The notes under the pieces were generated by a model. That model made no database searches and was not told the DNA's origin. It was given only the letters and a program-made list of their open reading frames with translations. Shown here piece by piece: positions 37,394 to 51,600 of a stretch of DNA of 64,000 nucleotides (its first letter is position 1; the number at the start of each line of letters is the position of its first letter). This DNA is from Vespula vulgaris. Taxonomy: Eukaryota > Arthropoda > Insecta > Hymenoptera > Vespidae. Where the stretch lies: NCBI RefSeq assembly GCF_905475345.1, contig NC_066606.1, positions 310,001 to 374,000 of the forward strand, written 5' to 3'. A program made the translations under genes and the position numbers.

Positions 37394-39148
37394 CTCCTTG
37401 CCACCTAACTACCCTCCCTTATGCGATCGCCGTTGACGTGACCAACGGTTGGCGACGATGCGCGCGCTGCGATTTAAAATTGCGATCTCGGCTAGGATAA
37501 GCTCGAGTCGGAAATCTAGCGAAGCGTCGCTTCTTAAGGTTTCCTCCGAGTCTAAAGTTTTCTCCAGTAGACGAGGATTTTTCCTCTTCCAGCGATATTA
37601 GCGATATTCCGATGCTTCTGATTCTCTTCCCTGACCGATCACCGATCGGCAGTATGCGCGTTTGACAACGGCGAGGACATCGAGTCCGACCCTCGTGGAA
37701 AGGAAACTGTCGTGAGTCGATGGCGTAAGTCGTGGCGCAGCTCGCTTATAAATAAGGAAGGGCTAAGCCTCGTCCTGGCCTGTAATTACGAGCGAACTAA
37801 GCCGGGTATTCCGTGGATCGGTGATCCTTCGTCATGGGAGAGAAACCGTTAGCGTGTCTCTGCTTGCCCAAAATCAATTTGGAATTAATGTAACGTCCTG
37901 CTGGAATTAACGCGATGTTCTCTCGGATGGAAACGACTCTACTCTTCTCACCCTCTTTCTCCCTATCTCCGTACTTTGTAAAATGTAAGAAAAATTCTGC
38001 AGGACGAGTCGCTTTTCGAACGAAACGATTCTCGAATCTCGATTAGCAGCCATCCTGCGCGATATTTTCGGTCGTCGAAAACGAATCTTCGTGGGAAGCT
38101 GAAAATCTTGATAAAAATATTTGCGAGATTCCTCGGAAACCGGAAGGGTGGATAATGAATTACGCTTTATTTCCTCGCTAATTTCATGGTACGAATATAA
38201 AGGCAGGACGGCTCGCGAGCGTTAGCATGCGACGTGCGTTATTTACGAATGAACGTCACGTCGGCGATTTGATTTAACGTGTACAATCGCGCGCTGTATC
38301 CCTTCCCGACGGGACGAAGGGGGCACTGGGATTACTATTGCAAGATTAGTCCGTGGAACGAGGAAACGTTAAATGAAAGGAGACATCGAGAGCTGCCGTT
38401 ATTTCGTCTGTGCGTTCAGCGCAGCCGAAATTGACTACTGCGGTTGTCCATAGTTTGCGTTTATACTTTTTTCGATAAGAGAAGTCGAATAGATCGCTCG
38501 GATACTTGCGCAACGAGTCACGACGAGATTAACGCCGAATTAAATATTGCGGATATGTCGCTTTTCTTCTCTTTCTTTTCTTTTTTTTATTTTAATTCGG
38601 TCTTTCTATTAAAAACCGTTTCGTCCAACTTCTTTACGAAACATTCTTTCCGATACGTACGACGTGATTTCAACGATTATTTCGTAAACCAACCGAATGG
38701 AAAAATTTAATTTTAGGGCCTCGACGTCTTCGGCAACGTTTATCGTGGCAACGATGGCGGCCGAAAGATCGGATGGATGTATAAAGCGTCCTTGGTGGTT
38801 AATGAGGGCGGCGTTAACGATCCATTATATTTCCACGTTAATTGTCATCCTCTTACAAATCGCGATTCACTGAATTCGTTGGAACTATTCCGAACGAGCT
38901 TACGTTTGTCAAAGCTCATCGGAGATCAAACGAGACGTTTAAGCGTTAATTTACAAGGAGCTACTAAGACGTCTAGAAACGTCGAAGAATCCGCGTTCTA
39001 TTTTACATCGGATGTCCATTGTTTGGACGTCGACGAAAAACGAATGAGAACGACGAGAGTATACCGAAATACGAAACCCGATGGGAATTTTTAAAGGAAA
39101 GAGAGGTGGAGAAAAGGGAAAGAGAACTGCAATGATTTACTAGAGAGC

Positions 39149-39195
39149 GAAAGGGAGAGAGAGAGAGAGAGAGAGAGAGGGAAAGAGAGAGAGAC
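39149..39195. repeat. (GA)n microsatellite
   Basis: GA units with ggga interruptions. Confidence 0.9.
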
Positions 39196-40999
39196 GAGGG
39201 GGAGGGAAAAGAAAGAGTTGGCCTCTCCGGACGAAGCTTTCCCGATAACTTGACACGTTCCAAACCCTTTCCCCTGTTGACAGTTTACGCGCGGTTCGCT
39301 TGTCATCGGCAAAGATACAGAGATAATTGGTCATTGGGGTATGTCGTCGTGGGGAATAGAGAGAGATGGACGAAACGAAGTACTTTGAAGAGGGCAAGCA
39401 CTTTGAGCAGATTTGCTTTGGCCGTTGTTTCGGGCTTGTATTTTAGTTTAGATCAAAAGACTGTCGCTATTGGTCAATTCGACCGTATCTAAGCCGTCGT
39501 CTCTTCGTCTATCGTTCGTCTCCCTCGTTTTCGCTTTCGTTCTCGCTTTCGCGCTTCGATCATCCACATCTATTTATCTATCCGTTCGTGAGCGGTAACA
39601 CGTCTCGACGTATCTAATTCGTTCGCACTTGCCGATATAGCGAATAATCTGATATCGAAGCGTTCCGCAGCAACAAGTCGTCGAACGAAACGTCATCGGT
39701 AGTAGGTGTTTAGGACGAACGTACGTCGATGCTACGAACGATCGTTAGAAAAACGAAAGAACGACGATCGTCGAGTTCTAACATGATTTACACAAAAAGC
39801 AAAAGAGAAAGACGGAGAGAGAGAAAGAGATTGATCAGAAATCCAAGGATCAGAGAAGCGTTTCGGTTCGGCTTCAAATTCTATTCCTTCGAAGTGTAAT
39901 TTTAAACGGTCGTACGGTCTCCGGCACTGACCGCGTAGCGCAGAAATGAAAGAAATTACCGAGAAATGTGGTGGTAAGAGGGGTCGAGGTAGAAGTCGTA
40001 CAAATTGTGGAACGAACCGAGTGTGAGGTAGGAGAGAGAGAGAGAGAGAGAGAGAGGAGGCGGGTGTCGGAAAGACGGACGAGTTAGGAGGGCGATAGGG
40101 TGGCCAGAGGTGTGAGCAGAGGGGTGGAAAGAGGGACGAGAGTAGTACCACGGAAGATATCAGGGACAGACATGCATGGCTCGTGGATTTGCATGTCAAT
40201 GGCAAGTAATATAAATTACACGTAATTACCTTCCCATTCGAGAGAGCCGTGAATTTTATTCCGCTCTATTTCGAGGCGCAATCACACGACGGCGTACGAG
40301 GCGAGACTCGAGTTGGTTCCGCGAGCGAAGAATTTGTCCGCCGGGCTTATTTTGATCGTTACATTTTCCGACTGTTCTTTCTCTCTCTCTCTTTCTTTTT
40401 CTATTTTTCTCAAACCCTACCGAGCGAAATTGAATCGAAAATCCTTTTTTTCCTCTTTACTGCTTCAGATCCTTTTCCCATTTTCTTGGAAGATCGCCGC
40501 TCGACCTACGAATCGATCCTTTTTTCGTGCCTCTCCGAGAACCTTCTTTCTTCTTCTTTACATGGTACCAATTTTTCGACTCTTTAAGACATCCAATTAT
40601 CGTCCGAGCTTTCCAACTTCTTGTAATAAACATCGTGCGCGATAACGAAGCTCGTTTCGGAAGCGAGGAAAGTGTAGTTGGCGAGATTCTTTCTTCTTTA
40701 AGGCGTCCGGAATAAGAGTTGCCTTATATTCGCGGCCCGCCACTTCGACTAACTGTTATCGAATATTTTACGAAGCTAACGCTTCGCACAAGTATCATGC
40801 TTCGTTCTTACATCACTACTAGCTGCTTTGTTAAATCGTCAGTTAGCGTCTAATCGGTTTCCTCGTAATCGCGAAAGATTTAAGAATCATGAAGATTCTA
40901 CGAAAACTTTGCTCGAATTTTTTATAAGCGGCGACGAATGATAATAATAATATCGATGATGACGATGGCGGTGATATCGATAATGATAATGACAATAAC

Positions 41000-41039
41000 A
41001 CCACCAACAACAACAACAACAACAATAATAATAATAATT
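41000..41039. repeat. (AAC)n(AAT)n trinucleotide repeat
   Basis: Six to seven AAC units pass into five AAT units. Confidence 0.9.
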
Positions 41040-41479
41040 ACTACGCCCAGCGCATCGAGTTGGACGCAATGTCGACGTAAATTTCTTTCGCACAGTATGC
41101 GGTACCGCGGCGTTTAATTTCCCAACTTTTTTCTCGAAACATCGGAAGTTTCTTGCTTCTGAGAGGAAACAGAAAGTGAGAAGGAAGAGGAAAGCAAATA
41201 ATAAGAAAGAAAGAGAGAGAGAGAGAGAGAGGAAATACGAAGACTCGAGGCAAGCGTACTCGCTCGCCTTCTCTTTTTCCGTTTCTCGGATGTTTATGTC
41301 TCCGAGTAGCTTAACTTTCGACCAACGTGCACTTTCGCCGCTTTATACGAGTACGCGTAGATTCGGATGCGCAAGGAGCACGTCGTAAGAGAGATAATTA
41401 GGGAAATATCGCTTAATAAATATTGCTCGCGCTCGAGCACCGAACGGGAAGCAAGCGTACACCTGCTAACCAGCCTATC

Positions 41480-41481
41480 CT

Positions 41482-41521
<40 letters not shown>
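41480..41521. repeat. (CT)n microsatellite
   Basis: CT units with two ttt interruptions, the last 16 units perfect. Confidence 0.93.
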
Positions 41522-41524
<3 letters not shown>

Positions 41525-44500
41525 TAGCTGCTTACCAGCCGAAGGAGACGACGAGGAGGCAACGTTTCTGGTATCACGCACGAAGAGTACAATTGAAACT
41601 TTGCTAAGCACCTGGCAACGGCTTGAATTACTCGAGCATGATATCCACTCCGGAGAGCCAAGTATCCGGGCGAAACGCTTAAATCCTCTTGATATCTCTC
41701 GTACGCATTCCTTTTTACGAAGAAAACTCCCACGATGTGACATCTTCGATGTGTCTTCTACATATTTCCAAGGAATTTCGTTGGCGAAAAAAAGAGAGGG
41801 AGATTAAAGAAGGCAGAATTTTGGCGAGAAATCGATCAAAGTTTATCTAAAATACATTTGGCGAAGCAGGACGGGTACGCAAGGGTCGCAGCCTTTTGAC
41901 ACTGATTTAGAAGCTATAAGTCAAACCCGACGCGCAATTACCCTCCTCCCTCCTCGCTCGTCAGGGACACCGACGATCGCCCTTCGCCTCTTCCGTTCGC
42001 CACAGGATGCCTCGCGTGATTCTACCTCACGGGCTTATCGCACTCGAAAATACTGAAAAATATGAGTCGAGAGAGCCTTTCGATCGGTTCTAGGTGTCCT
42101 CGCAACCCCGAAGCGTTCTCGCCTTTCGCGAGAAACGAACTACCGGAGACGTCGTTTAGAAATTTTCTAACTTTTTCTATGATAACAAGTACGCTGCTTC
42201 ACGGAGAAAGCCGAGAAATAGAGAGTAGACGAGTTTCGACGAGTTTAGTCGATGAAAAAATGTTGGTAATAAAATTCCCGTGACGCGGCGGATCGGCGAG
42301 GCGCGACGTTTCGAAATTTCGTTTAGAAATTTCTACTCGAGGTGCACGGATTTGCGAGAGTATCATTCTAAATTCGGTCGAATAAGAGAACGATAGTGGA
42401 TTCTCCCGTCCAGCGGAGAATGTCGTGGCAGGAGACGAGTGCATGAATACTCGTGCAAAGTAAAGGCTTTGACCGAGGCTCCGTATGTAAATATACTTTG
42501 CGGCCTTCTCTGCAACGATGCGAACCTATGCCACCCTATGCAGAGCTCGGCATCCCCTATCGATCCCCCATACCCGTCGTTCGCCTCCAGAACGTAGGAG
42601 AGAAGCCCTCTGCCCGGGGTGTTGCGAGATCGAACGTGTAGAGAGCCAAGTGTGTATAGCGTTATCCACTTTTTCTACTAATGGATAATGCAAGTGCGTT
42701 TCCAACGTACGTATTCACGTTGGTCTATGAGGACTAGAAAGTAGGTAATACCTTTAGGATTTTCTTCGACGTATCCGACAACGCGGCTATCTCGCATGGT
42801 ACTCGTCGGATACGAGTCGTCTCATCTTATTTCCCTCGTCGAAACGAACGAGACTAATTTTCGATCGATATCATCCAAGTACAACTGCGTAGTCTTAAGC
42901 GGTGTCCCATATACCTAGGTATATCGCATGCAGCAGGGACGTAACGCGTCCGGATCTCTCGAGAGACTAGGGGTTTGAAAAGAAGACGATGTATGCTCGT
43001 CCATGGCCGAGGGTTTGGTTAAACCAAGTGGAAGTGTCGACCACCCACTTTTCACCCGGCTTGCTCCCTTTTTACGCGCGCTTTCTCTCTCTCTCTCTCT
43101 CTCGCACACACTCACCCTCTTTCTCTTTATTTCTCATTCTCTTTCCTTCGTAATTCTGTCTAATTGCTTTGCTTACTTTTGAAGAAGGAGGGTCCCGATG
43201 TCACGCGTTTGAGAGAGGTACCGTTTGAATAAGCCTACGCAAAAGCTCTCGTGCCTTCCTCCTTACTCCGTTTCTCTCTGTTTCTCTATCCATCCATCTT
43301 CTTTGCGATGCATAGAACTCAGAAACGTGGAAACGTAGAAAGGGATGGAAACCCGTCGAGTTTTCCACGTTCTTCGAAACGCGTTAATTGTTCCTCGTCG
43401 AGTAACGATTCCCTTGGCGAGAATCGATCGACTCGCGTAAAGCTTGAAATCCACTCGAGTTGAACGTCCAGAATGCCATTTTAAATAAGCTCCGTTAGAG
43501 CGTACCCTTTCACGAACGGTCGCTTTCACGTACGATGGAAAATTTGGACGAACCTTTCGCTCGTTACTTTTTTCACGTTGGATTCGATCGGGCATCGATC
43601 GGTAACCGTTTCGAACGCGACAGCTTTTACCATTTATCAGGAGTAAATCTATCTTACGTAAGTTATTAAAACAACAGAGAAGTCAACGGTTCGAAGGATA
43701 CCGAGAGACTGAGCGACTCGGACAAAAGCGGAGAAGTGGAGGAAGAGGAGGAGGAAACGAGCCAAAGGCTCGTCATCAACGCTAGCGTCCTTTACAATAA
43801 TACGTGACGCACGAACGAAACAGAAGAATCGTTGTTGGTTTCGGTGTGTTTGCATCGATGTAACGATACCGAGAGAGTCTACCGTAATGGGAGTGGCCTT
43901 CCGGGTGAAACCGGATGTCAGCCAAAGTTCATTACGGGCTTTGAATCGACTACGAAAGCGAGATTCGTTTCTCTACGAGCGTTTATGAGAGCGCGGAGCG
44001 CAAAACGCGTTGGAATGGTTGAAATTAACCGCCGGCAGGAAGAGCTTGAACTTACTTTCGACGTCTGCTCCCCTTTGGAACGAGATTATTACAAGGATCT
44101 TCTCTTCCTTTTCTACGGACTCGAATCGATGCAAAAGTAAGAAAAAAAAAAAAAAATAAATAAGGAAGGAACAGGAAAGAAGAGGAAGTAGAGGAAGAAA
44201 AGAAGAAGAGAAAAAGAAAAAGCGTATCTTCATTTTCTTCCTGCTCGCTGTAACTAATTCGCAAGGATAGGCATCGACGTTCCGTTTAGCGCGGGCTAAA
44301 TTTCATTCGAGCATCCTCGGTTCTTCATCTTCGTAGGACCGTTCCCTTTCGTCCTTTACAAGGAACCACTCTTATCCACTTTTATACGTATGTGTTAACG
44401 ATTCAATCGGGAAGACCGAAGAAACTAAAGAGATTGAATGGGTTTCCGCGCGTTACGAAATTTTCTTTTCTTTTCTTTTTTTTTTTCTTTTTCCTTCTTT

Positions 44501-45917
44501 CACCTCACATACTTTTTCCGGTTCCTACCAATTAATTCGAGAACAAGCGGCTACGTTTTGTATCGTGGATCAAAAGAAACTCTCGTTTATTCGTTTGGTC
44601 CACACTTCGTTAGCTTTAACGTTGTTTTATCGTTGGACTGCTCCGGAAAACGATAACAGAGTTGCTCGCGGATCGATGGACCATAGGTGCCGACGCGTGG
44701 AAATCGGAAGAGTGGAGTATTGCATTTACGTGTGTACGTACATACATCATATCTATGTATATTTACTCGTATATACGTCGGTACGCGTATGGGCGAAAGG
44801 AAAAGGAACGGACACAAAAGAGAGAGAGAGAGAGAGAGAAGCAGGCCTGCGAAAAGTGGCAACACCATCGGCAAAGGCAACGAAGATAGAACTCATAATA
44901 GGTTCGTGTGGACATTACGGGCACGGTTAGAGACTTTGCAACAATAGATCGAACGAGCTCGTACTGCCAGCAGGAAACGCTTCCCATCTGATTTACGAAA
45001 GAGCATACATACGCGTCTCTTTCTCCCCCTTCCATTTTTTCTCCTCGTACACACGTTCCTCGACGCTGTACGTACGGATAGATACACTTACGCGTTTGCG
45101 CCGTTTCGTATGTCACGAGCAACGAACGTGTTACGAAGCGAATCGCCCTAGAAGCACGTTTCTTTGCCACCTGTATTTCAAAACGAAAAAGGGATAGTCG
45201 GTTTTCATTGTTTGTCGGCATCGCTTCTCTCTTTCTCTCCCTCTCCCTCCGTTGTTTTCTATTTTTCTTTCTTTTTCGAAAATAGTCGTTTCGACGAGTT
45301 GTCACCATTTGAATAAACCAAAGTTTATAAAAATCACGAGTTTGTTCCATTTACGCGAATGTACATATGTACGTTACACGCGTTATACAACTCTTGGTCG
45401 ACGCGTACCAGGATCGTTCGTCCTAGTTTTATTCATGAAATCTTTAACACAACGATCGACGAGAGAGAATAATAATAATTGTTTGAAATTGGAGTACGAT
45501 ATAGGAGAAAGGTACTACCCAAACGTAACGACTTTGCAAAGAGATACGGAGAAAGGAATGGGAGAAATAACGATAGGCAGGGAGAAATTTCAAACAAACC
45601 CTCGTACGCATTTCTATCTCGATACTAAACGAAACGACAGATTGTAATTACATGTACCGAGGCGATAATAGTAAAACCGCAGAACGGTTTCAGAATCCAG
45701 TCGTTGTAAACGTACGAGACTGCGGCGTGTTTGCGAGCTTAATTTCGTATCGTATCGCTGCTAGGAACGCGTAATCGAAAGAACGATAAGGTATAATGCA
45801 TTAACGTTTCCCTTACTGCGCCTTACACAATTAAGCGCGATTATCGTTTCTCGTTTCAATTTCATTGAGAGAATGCGACTTTAAGTAGCGCGTTCTGTAT
45901 CGTTGTTTCAATCAATC

Positions 45918-45941
45918 GTCTCTCTCTCTCTCTCTCTCTCT
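45918..45941. repeat. (CT)n microsatellite
   Basis: About 12 CT units. Confidence 0.93.
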
Positions 45942-47197
45942 TTCTCTGTGATAATTCGTTCAACGAGGTCACTTTGAATGATATAGACATAACTGTAATC
46001 GGTGATCAGGAATTAGTCGATTTAGTCGTTGCGATTTTCTCGTTGATCCCCCGTCGATACAAAAAATTTCAATCTCCCTTGAAATTCCACTCGATTCGCG
46101 ATCTCGATCTCGTGTATTCGTAGCAAGAGTATGAGAGAGAGAGAGAGAAAGAGAGAAATAGAGGGGAAAGAAATAGAGCGTCGTGAAGCGATTCTTCGCG
46201 TATTCCCTTCGTATCTACTTTGCAGTCAATCTACTTTGCGAAGGGCCCGACTACCTACGTACTTCCTTCCTTTGTGACTTTGCTTCGAAATCTCGAACGA
46301 GAAGTTGCGGCTCGAGATAGGCGATCGAAAGGCAGAATTTTTAAGTGCGAACTTGGCGAAATGAATAATACATGACGGGAGAACGGGAGAGAGAGAGAGG
46401 GAAAGATATGACGAGGAGATGGTTCGATCTAGCAGACACGTTCGATGCTCCCGACAAATACGTCGAATTTTCCAAAGACCTTCGAACGTCTCCTCGACCA
46501 TTTATAAAATCAATGAGGGTGAAACAAAATTAACGGACTTTGCTAGTGGCACCAAACTCGAGTTCATTAAGCGGAGGTACAAGGACGTTGACGTTGCGAC
46601 ATCGAACCCACTTAATTACTTAAAATCGAGCAAGCGATCGATAACGACTTTGTAAATTTTCTAATAAAGCGCTCGTAGACGATAGGACGAAGGCAATGAT
46701 GTAAGCAACGCACTTATTCTACGTTACGTACGAATATTTCGTCGAAAGGTCGACCGACTCGTTTCGAAAAGACGCTTTGCTTCGATTCGACGATATGCGC
46801 CGCTCGATCGTTCGCATCGGTCCACGTTTACGCAAGTAGAAAGATGGACGGATAGAAGAAGAGAAAGAGCGGATGACCGGACGACCAAGTGGAAGTTGAA
46901 ATTGAAGTAATTAAAATCGGAGCATTCGACGGGGCCCATAAAGTTGGCTATTGTCGGTCTCGGAAGCGTGTGCCTTGTTAAATTTCTCGCTCGAGCGCAA
47001 GTCTTCGTTCCAAGCGAAGCGAAACGAACGGGCGATGACCAATGCGCCGATACTCTCTTCCCTTCTCCCTCTCGTACCTCATTCGACTTCGTTCTCCATG
47101 CTCGTCCTCTTTTCTCGTTGCACGGTCCCTTTGTGCTTTCTTTCGGAGCTCCATTTCGTCGCCCTTTCGTTCTCTTCTTCTCTCTTCTGCGCCGCCA

Positions 47198-47199
<2 letters not shown>

Positions 47200-47232
<33 letters not shown>
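47200..47232. repeat. (GA)n microsatellite
   Basis: About 16 GA units; another of about 12 units lies at 47757-47781. Confidence 0.93.
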
Positions 47233-47236
<4 letters not shown>

Positions 47237-48680
47237 GCCGCTGGCCTCGTGGGAAATTCCTGGGAAAGAAAGAATAAAGAGCTGCGCGAATAACGAATAG
47301 CCGAGCACGCAGGCAAACGTACGGCGACGCTCTTTTTTCATCTTTTTAGCTCAATTAACGCGAGGGAAAGGATTGAACGTGGCGGAGGAACGTCGAGGGC
47401 TGTCTTTGCGGTGAGCGCCTAGATTTTTCCACGTGTTTGCGCGTAACAACGACGAAGGAACAGCGTGCGGAACACATCCTTCTCCTTCGTCTCGAACCTT
47501 TTCGTTTCGGCGTTTTATCATATTTCGGCAAGAGCCTCTATTTTTCACAAGATTACTTTCCTTCAACAAATCGTCCAAGTTTTATACCCATTACCCTCTT
47601 CTATATCGCCTCGTGGAAAGTTTAAAAAATTTTGAAAATCTTTATTCTCGAGTTGGTAGCACGAATGAGAAGCGTGCGACATCGATTCGATGCTCGTTAT
47701 CACGAAATTATTTGCTAGGAGAGAAACGAAGCCGAGAAGGTGGACGAAGCCTTCCAAAGAGAGAGAGAGAGAGAGAGAGAGGAAGAAAAGAGTTCTCCTT
47801 TCTCCTTTTTTATTTATTTTCTCCTTATTCGCCTCGGGTTTGAAACCAACGATAGAGAGGGCGATATCCCGGACGTGTTCCTGTCGTAAGCAGATGCTGC
47901 GAGTCGAGTTTGGCTTTACGTTACGTTTTTTGATATTTCTTACGGTCGGGAGTCCTACGTCATTATCGACGGCGCGCTTAACGACGATCCATGATAAGTT
48001 GCACGTCTAACGTGGAAGATTCTCCGTTAATACCCTTCGACGAACGATTCTCGAGATATATTTAAAGCGTTCGATGGCGACGGGGAGGATCTATGAAAAA
48101 AAAAAAAAAATAATAATAAATAAAAAACGGATAAAAGAAAGCGATAGATCAGTTACACCGACCGCGAGAGAACGTCACCGTTTATGATAGTTTTTGGCGA
48201 ATAGGCAAATCAACGCTATGGTTTCGCGCTCGTAAACTTTTCGTCCTCGATTCGAGGTACTGCGTTGGCTTTAGGGGTTAACCGTACGCCACATACACGA
48301 AACGGGCGTTTGGTATCGTGTCATCGAACGGTATTATTGGTTGGCACGCCTGCTCGTGTTTGCGCGTAGAAAATCCGAGCTAAACCGTTGATTACACGGT
48401 ATCCCATCCAGAGACATTTTCTTCGTTGTATTGTAAATCGATTAGATATCTCCAAACGTTAAGTGATCCGACATAAATTTACGTTCGGTGTTGCCGTGCG
48501 CTGACGTCAAGAGATTCGTCCTTACATCTCCGTGTCTCTTTTCTTGACGAACTTTCGGACGTTTTTCGGAAGTACGGCGCGCTTGAATATTTTAGGTGGG
48601 CTAACCTACAATCGTTAAAGGAAATATCATCGATCGTTCGATCGCAGGAACGAAAAAGTACGAAACGAAAAAGTACGACG

Positions 48681-51600
48681 CTAGTCGATCAAGCGAGATA
48701 CCTCCGGGTGCCTGTGTAACCACTTTACGAAAGCTTGCACGCTCTCCAAATGAGTTATCCCGTTCCAAACTATGTCCATCGTTTCGAGTTCTCGCGGCAC
48801 GTTTTTACATTCGAGCCACCTTTCTCGAACGCGATTGGTAGGCGGCACGAACAACAGATCGATCGGCATCGACGTGCCAAATGCCAAGGTGCGTTTGGGT
48901 CTGCTTTCAGCCTTGGCATCCCTCTCGAGTTGTTTCCTCGTCGTTGCCAATACGCTCGCCTCGTGACACATTCTCGCCAATGCCACGTCCGTCGGAACGG
49001 TAGCCATCTCTTTCACGTTGACCTGTTCATCAAAGATACATCCGATTATCGCACGATTTTGATACATCCTAATACCGTCTAACAGAAATCGTCTACTCGC
49101 TTGAGTCGTTTTACACGCGTCCGCTGAAAAACTAATTTCGAACATGTCCTTGAGAATCCTCTCGTCGATGCCTCTTTCGAAGCCTCCTAAGCTCCTCAAC
49201 CAATCGCAAAATTCCTTACATATGTCCGTGGTGATCTTGTCGGCCCTCATGCGAAGAGTGGCTTGCGGATCGTAGCCCTTTAAGTCGAATTCCGTCAAGG
49301 GACGCCAAACGACGGCCTGGGACAACAAAGCGCGAACGTCGGATAAGGGAAATAAGGTCGGAAAAAGATGCGTTCGACTCTTTACCTTGCGTCTCTCTTT
49401 CTGCAGGAAAAGTCCGTAAGGATTGTATCGGGTCGTCTCGATCGTTTCGGACGAGATCGCGCTGTCCCTCGAAGACGGCGGATGTACCTAGCAATTGGAA
49501 AGGAATCGTTCTCGTCTCGTCTCGGGAAAAGAAAATCCGTAACGTCAATTTCGAAGGGAAAGATCGTCGCTGCGTTCTCGACAAAGTGATTATCGAGCCG
49601 CGAGCGATCGCTGTTAATCGCTCGGTTGGGTGGGCATGACGTAGCGCTACGTCACGCCGCTCCTATAGCTTTCGCATTATTTACACCGTTCTAGCTTAAC
49701 CGTGTAATACTCCGATATAGCGTCTTTCTCGTTTTCTATTAGACGATACGGATCTATTTGTCACGTACGTACGATTAGATCGTCCAGAATATCCGGGAGC
49801 GAGTCCGATTTGTCGGACGGTCTCTTCGCCGGTTCGAGCCTCTTGCGAAGGGAGAAGGAGAACGTCGGGTGGTACTCGGGTATTCCCAGCAAAGGTGCGA
49901 TCAGATTGTAAGAATCGAGGGGTAGGATGCTCCTTAATCGCTGACAGTTCAACAACGGTCGCTGTTTCGAGGAAAATATCAGGTCAGACGGGAACTTGTC
50001 GGGATTCGAATAACGTCTCGATTCTACCAATAATTTCACCAAGCGTTTCGCTACGTTATCGCGCCTCCTATCTCGCTTATCGCTCGACTCTAAAATTCGA
50101 TTTAAAAACATGTCGCAAAGAGCGGACAACGCGAACGTCGGCGATGCCTCGCGTTCCTCCAAATTTCTTAACGTCTCCTCGATCTCCCCTTTCGAAAACA
50201 AACAACGAAACGGTCCGTCCTCGGCCAACGAGCACAAGCCCGGCGGCGACGCCAGCTCCGTACCTTTCGTAGAATCCCTTAAAATCCGCTCGAAGTCTCT
50301 ACAACTGGAGCTCCTCGCGAACAGAGATTTTTCCTTCGCTTCGTTGACTTCGACGTCGGTGATCAGATTCTCCGAAACCGATTCGACTTTGGTCAATTTT
50401 TTAACCCGCTTCGAGTCACCCTCCTCTTTCGCTCTCTTCGTATCCGTCAAGGTCGCCTTTTGCCCCGTTCCTTTCGACGCGATCTCGCGACTCTTCCCGT
50501 CGGCCACGATCTTCGGCGATTCGGTCGATTCGGCCGATTCGTCGAGAGCCACGCGTGCTTGCACGCTCGTCGACTTTCTCGATCTCAACGCTCTGAGAGG
50601 CTCCAAGGTGTGAGACAAAACGGTCGGTGCGTGACAGGCCGGTCTGTGCTTCGATCTCGTCGACGAATGCTCGATCAAATCGACGCTCGAGTCGTCCTCG
50701 TCCGAATCAGAGGTACCTCTGGACGACGCGGAGATGGATTCGAAAGCGATCCTCTTACCTTCTGGACGCGTTGATCCCAATTCCGGAACTGGCAGGCGTC
50801 CTTCCGTCTCCGTAACTCGGTCGACGGACGTCTTCCCTTCTTCGGCTCCTTCTCCTGCACTCGGCAAGCCCAATTTCTTTTCCTCCGCGATATCGCTGCA
50901 TTCGCCGCTACGCTCCATCAGCGCGAGTCCAACCTTCTCGCGCGCGCCGAAATCACTCCGATTTCGTTCGCCTTCGAACTCCTCGGAACTAACGTCGCCA
51001 TTGCTCTCGCGCTCGACGGATGCGTCTCGCTGATGCTGCTTCCCCTCCTCCTCCCGGCCCTTCCTCCTCTCGTACGCGTCCTTTCTCGAGGACGCGCCGA
51101 TCTCCTCGAGGGATTTGTACAAACACGAGAGACATCGATCGCGTTTCTTTCGCGGAAAATGCGACATCTTTGGCAATCCGTTTAGAAAATCCGCCGTTAG
51201 ACTCGTACGCGGCGAATCGTCTCCGACATCTTCCTCGACGCGACCGAAACTAAATAGCGGTTTCAACGAGATCGAGGGAACGTTTATAAACTCTTTTTCA
51301 TATTTCTCCGAACGCCCCTTTGTCGCGACCTTCTTCGTCGGTTCGTTTACTTGCCGATTCGCGGAACGCGAATGTTTCGTCACGCGTTTCAAGGCTTCGT
51401 GAGCAGATCGAACGAAATATTTTGAAAAGTCGTCGTCGGTCGAGGATCCTTCGTTTCCCTCGGTACGTTTCTTTAGCGCGCATATCCGGTAATTGGATTT
51501 ATCTTCTAAATCCGAGTTAACGTCGATGTCGTCGAAAGTAAAAGCTTCTCGATCGTCGAGCGATTCTAAATAGTTTTTATTCGCGGCCTTTAAAGGAGTC

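Larger units (their letters stand above)
37394..48680. other. Gene-poor stretch, no gene firmly supported
   Basis: Holds the repeats listed separately and one weak exon candidate at 38717-39091 (see findings). A TATA-like ataaata lies at about 37749. Remaining ORFs overlap on both strands and run through microsatellites. Confidence 0.45.

Noticed and set aside
36546..37500. ORFs of about 290 codons rich in Leu, Pro, Ser and Phe
   Set aside because: Two overlapping + frames are equally open through a pyrimidine-only tract and TTCC array, a composition effect.
46724..47341. 205-codon - strand ORF
   Set aside because: Runs through a (CT)n microsatellite, has open shadows on other frames, and shows no recognisable domain.
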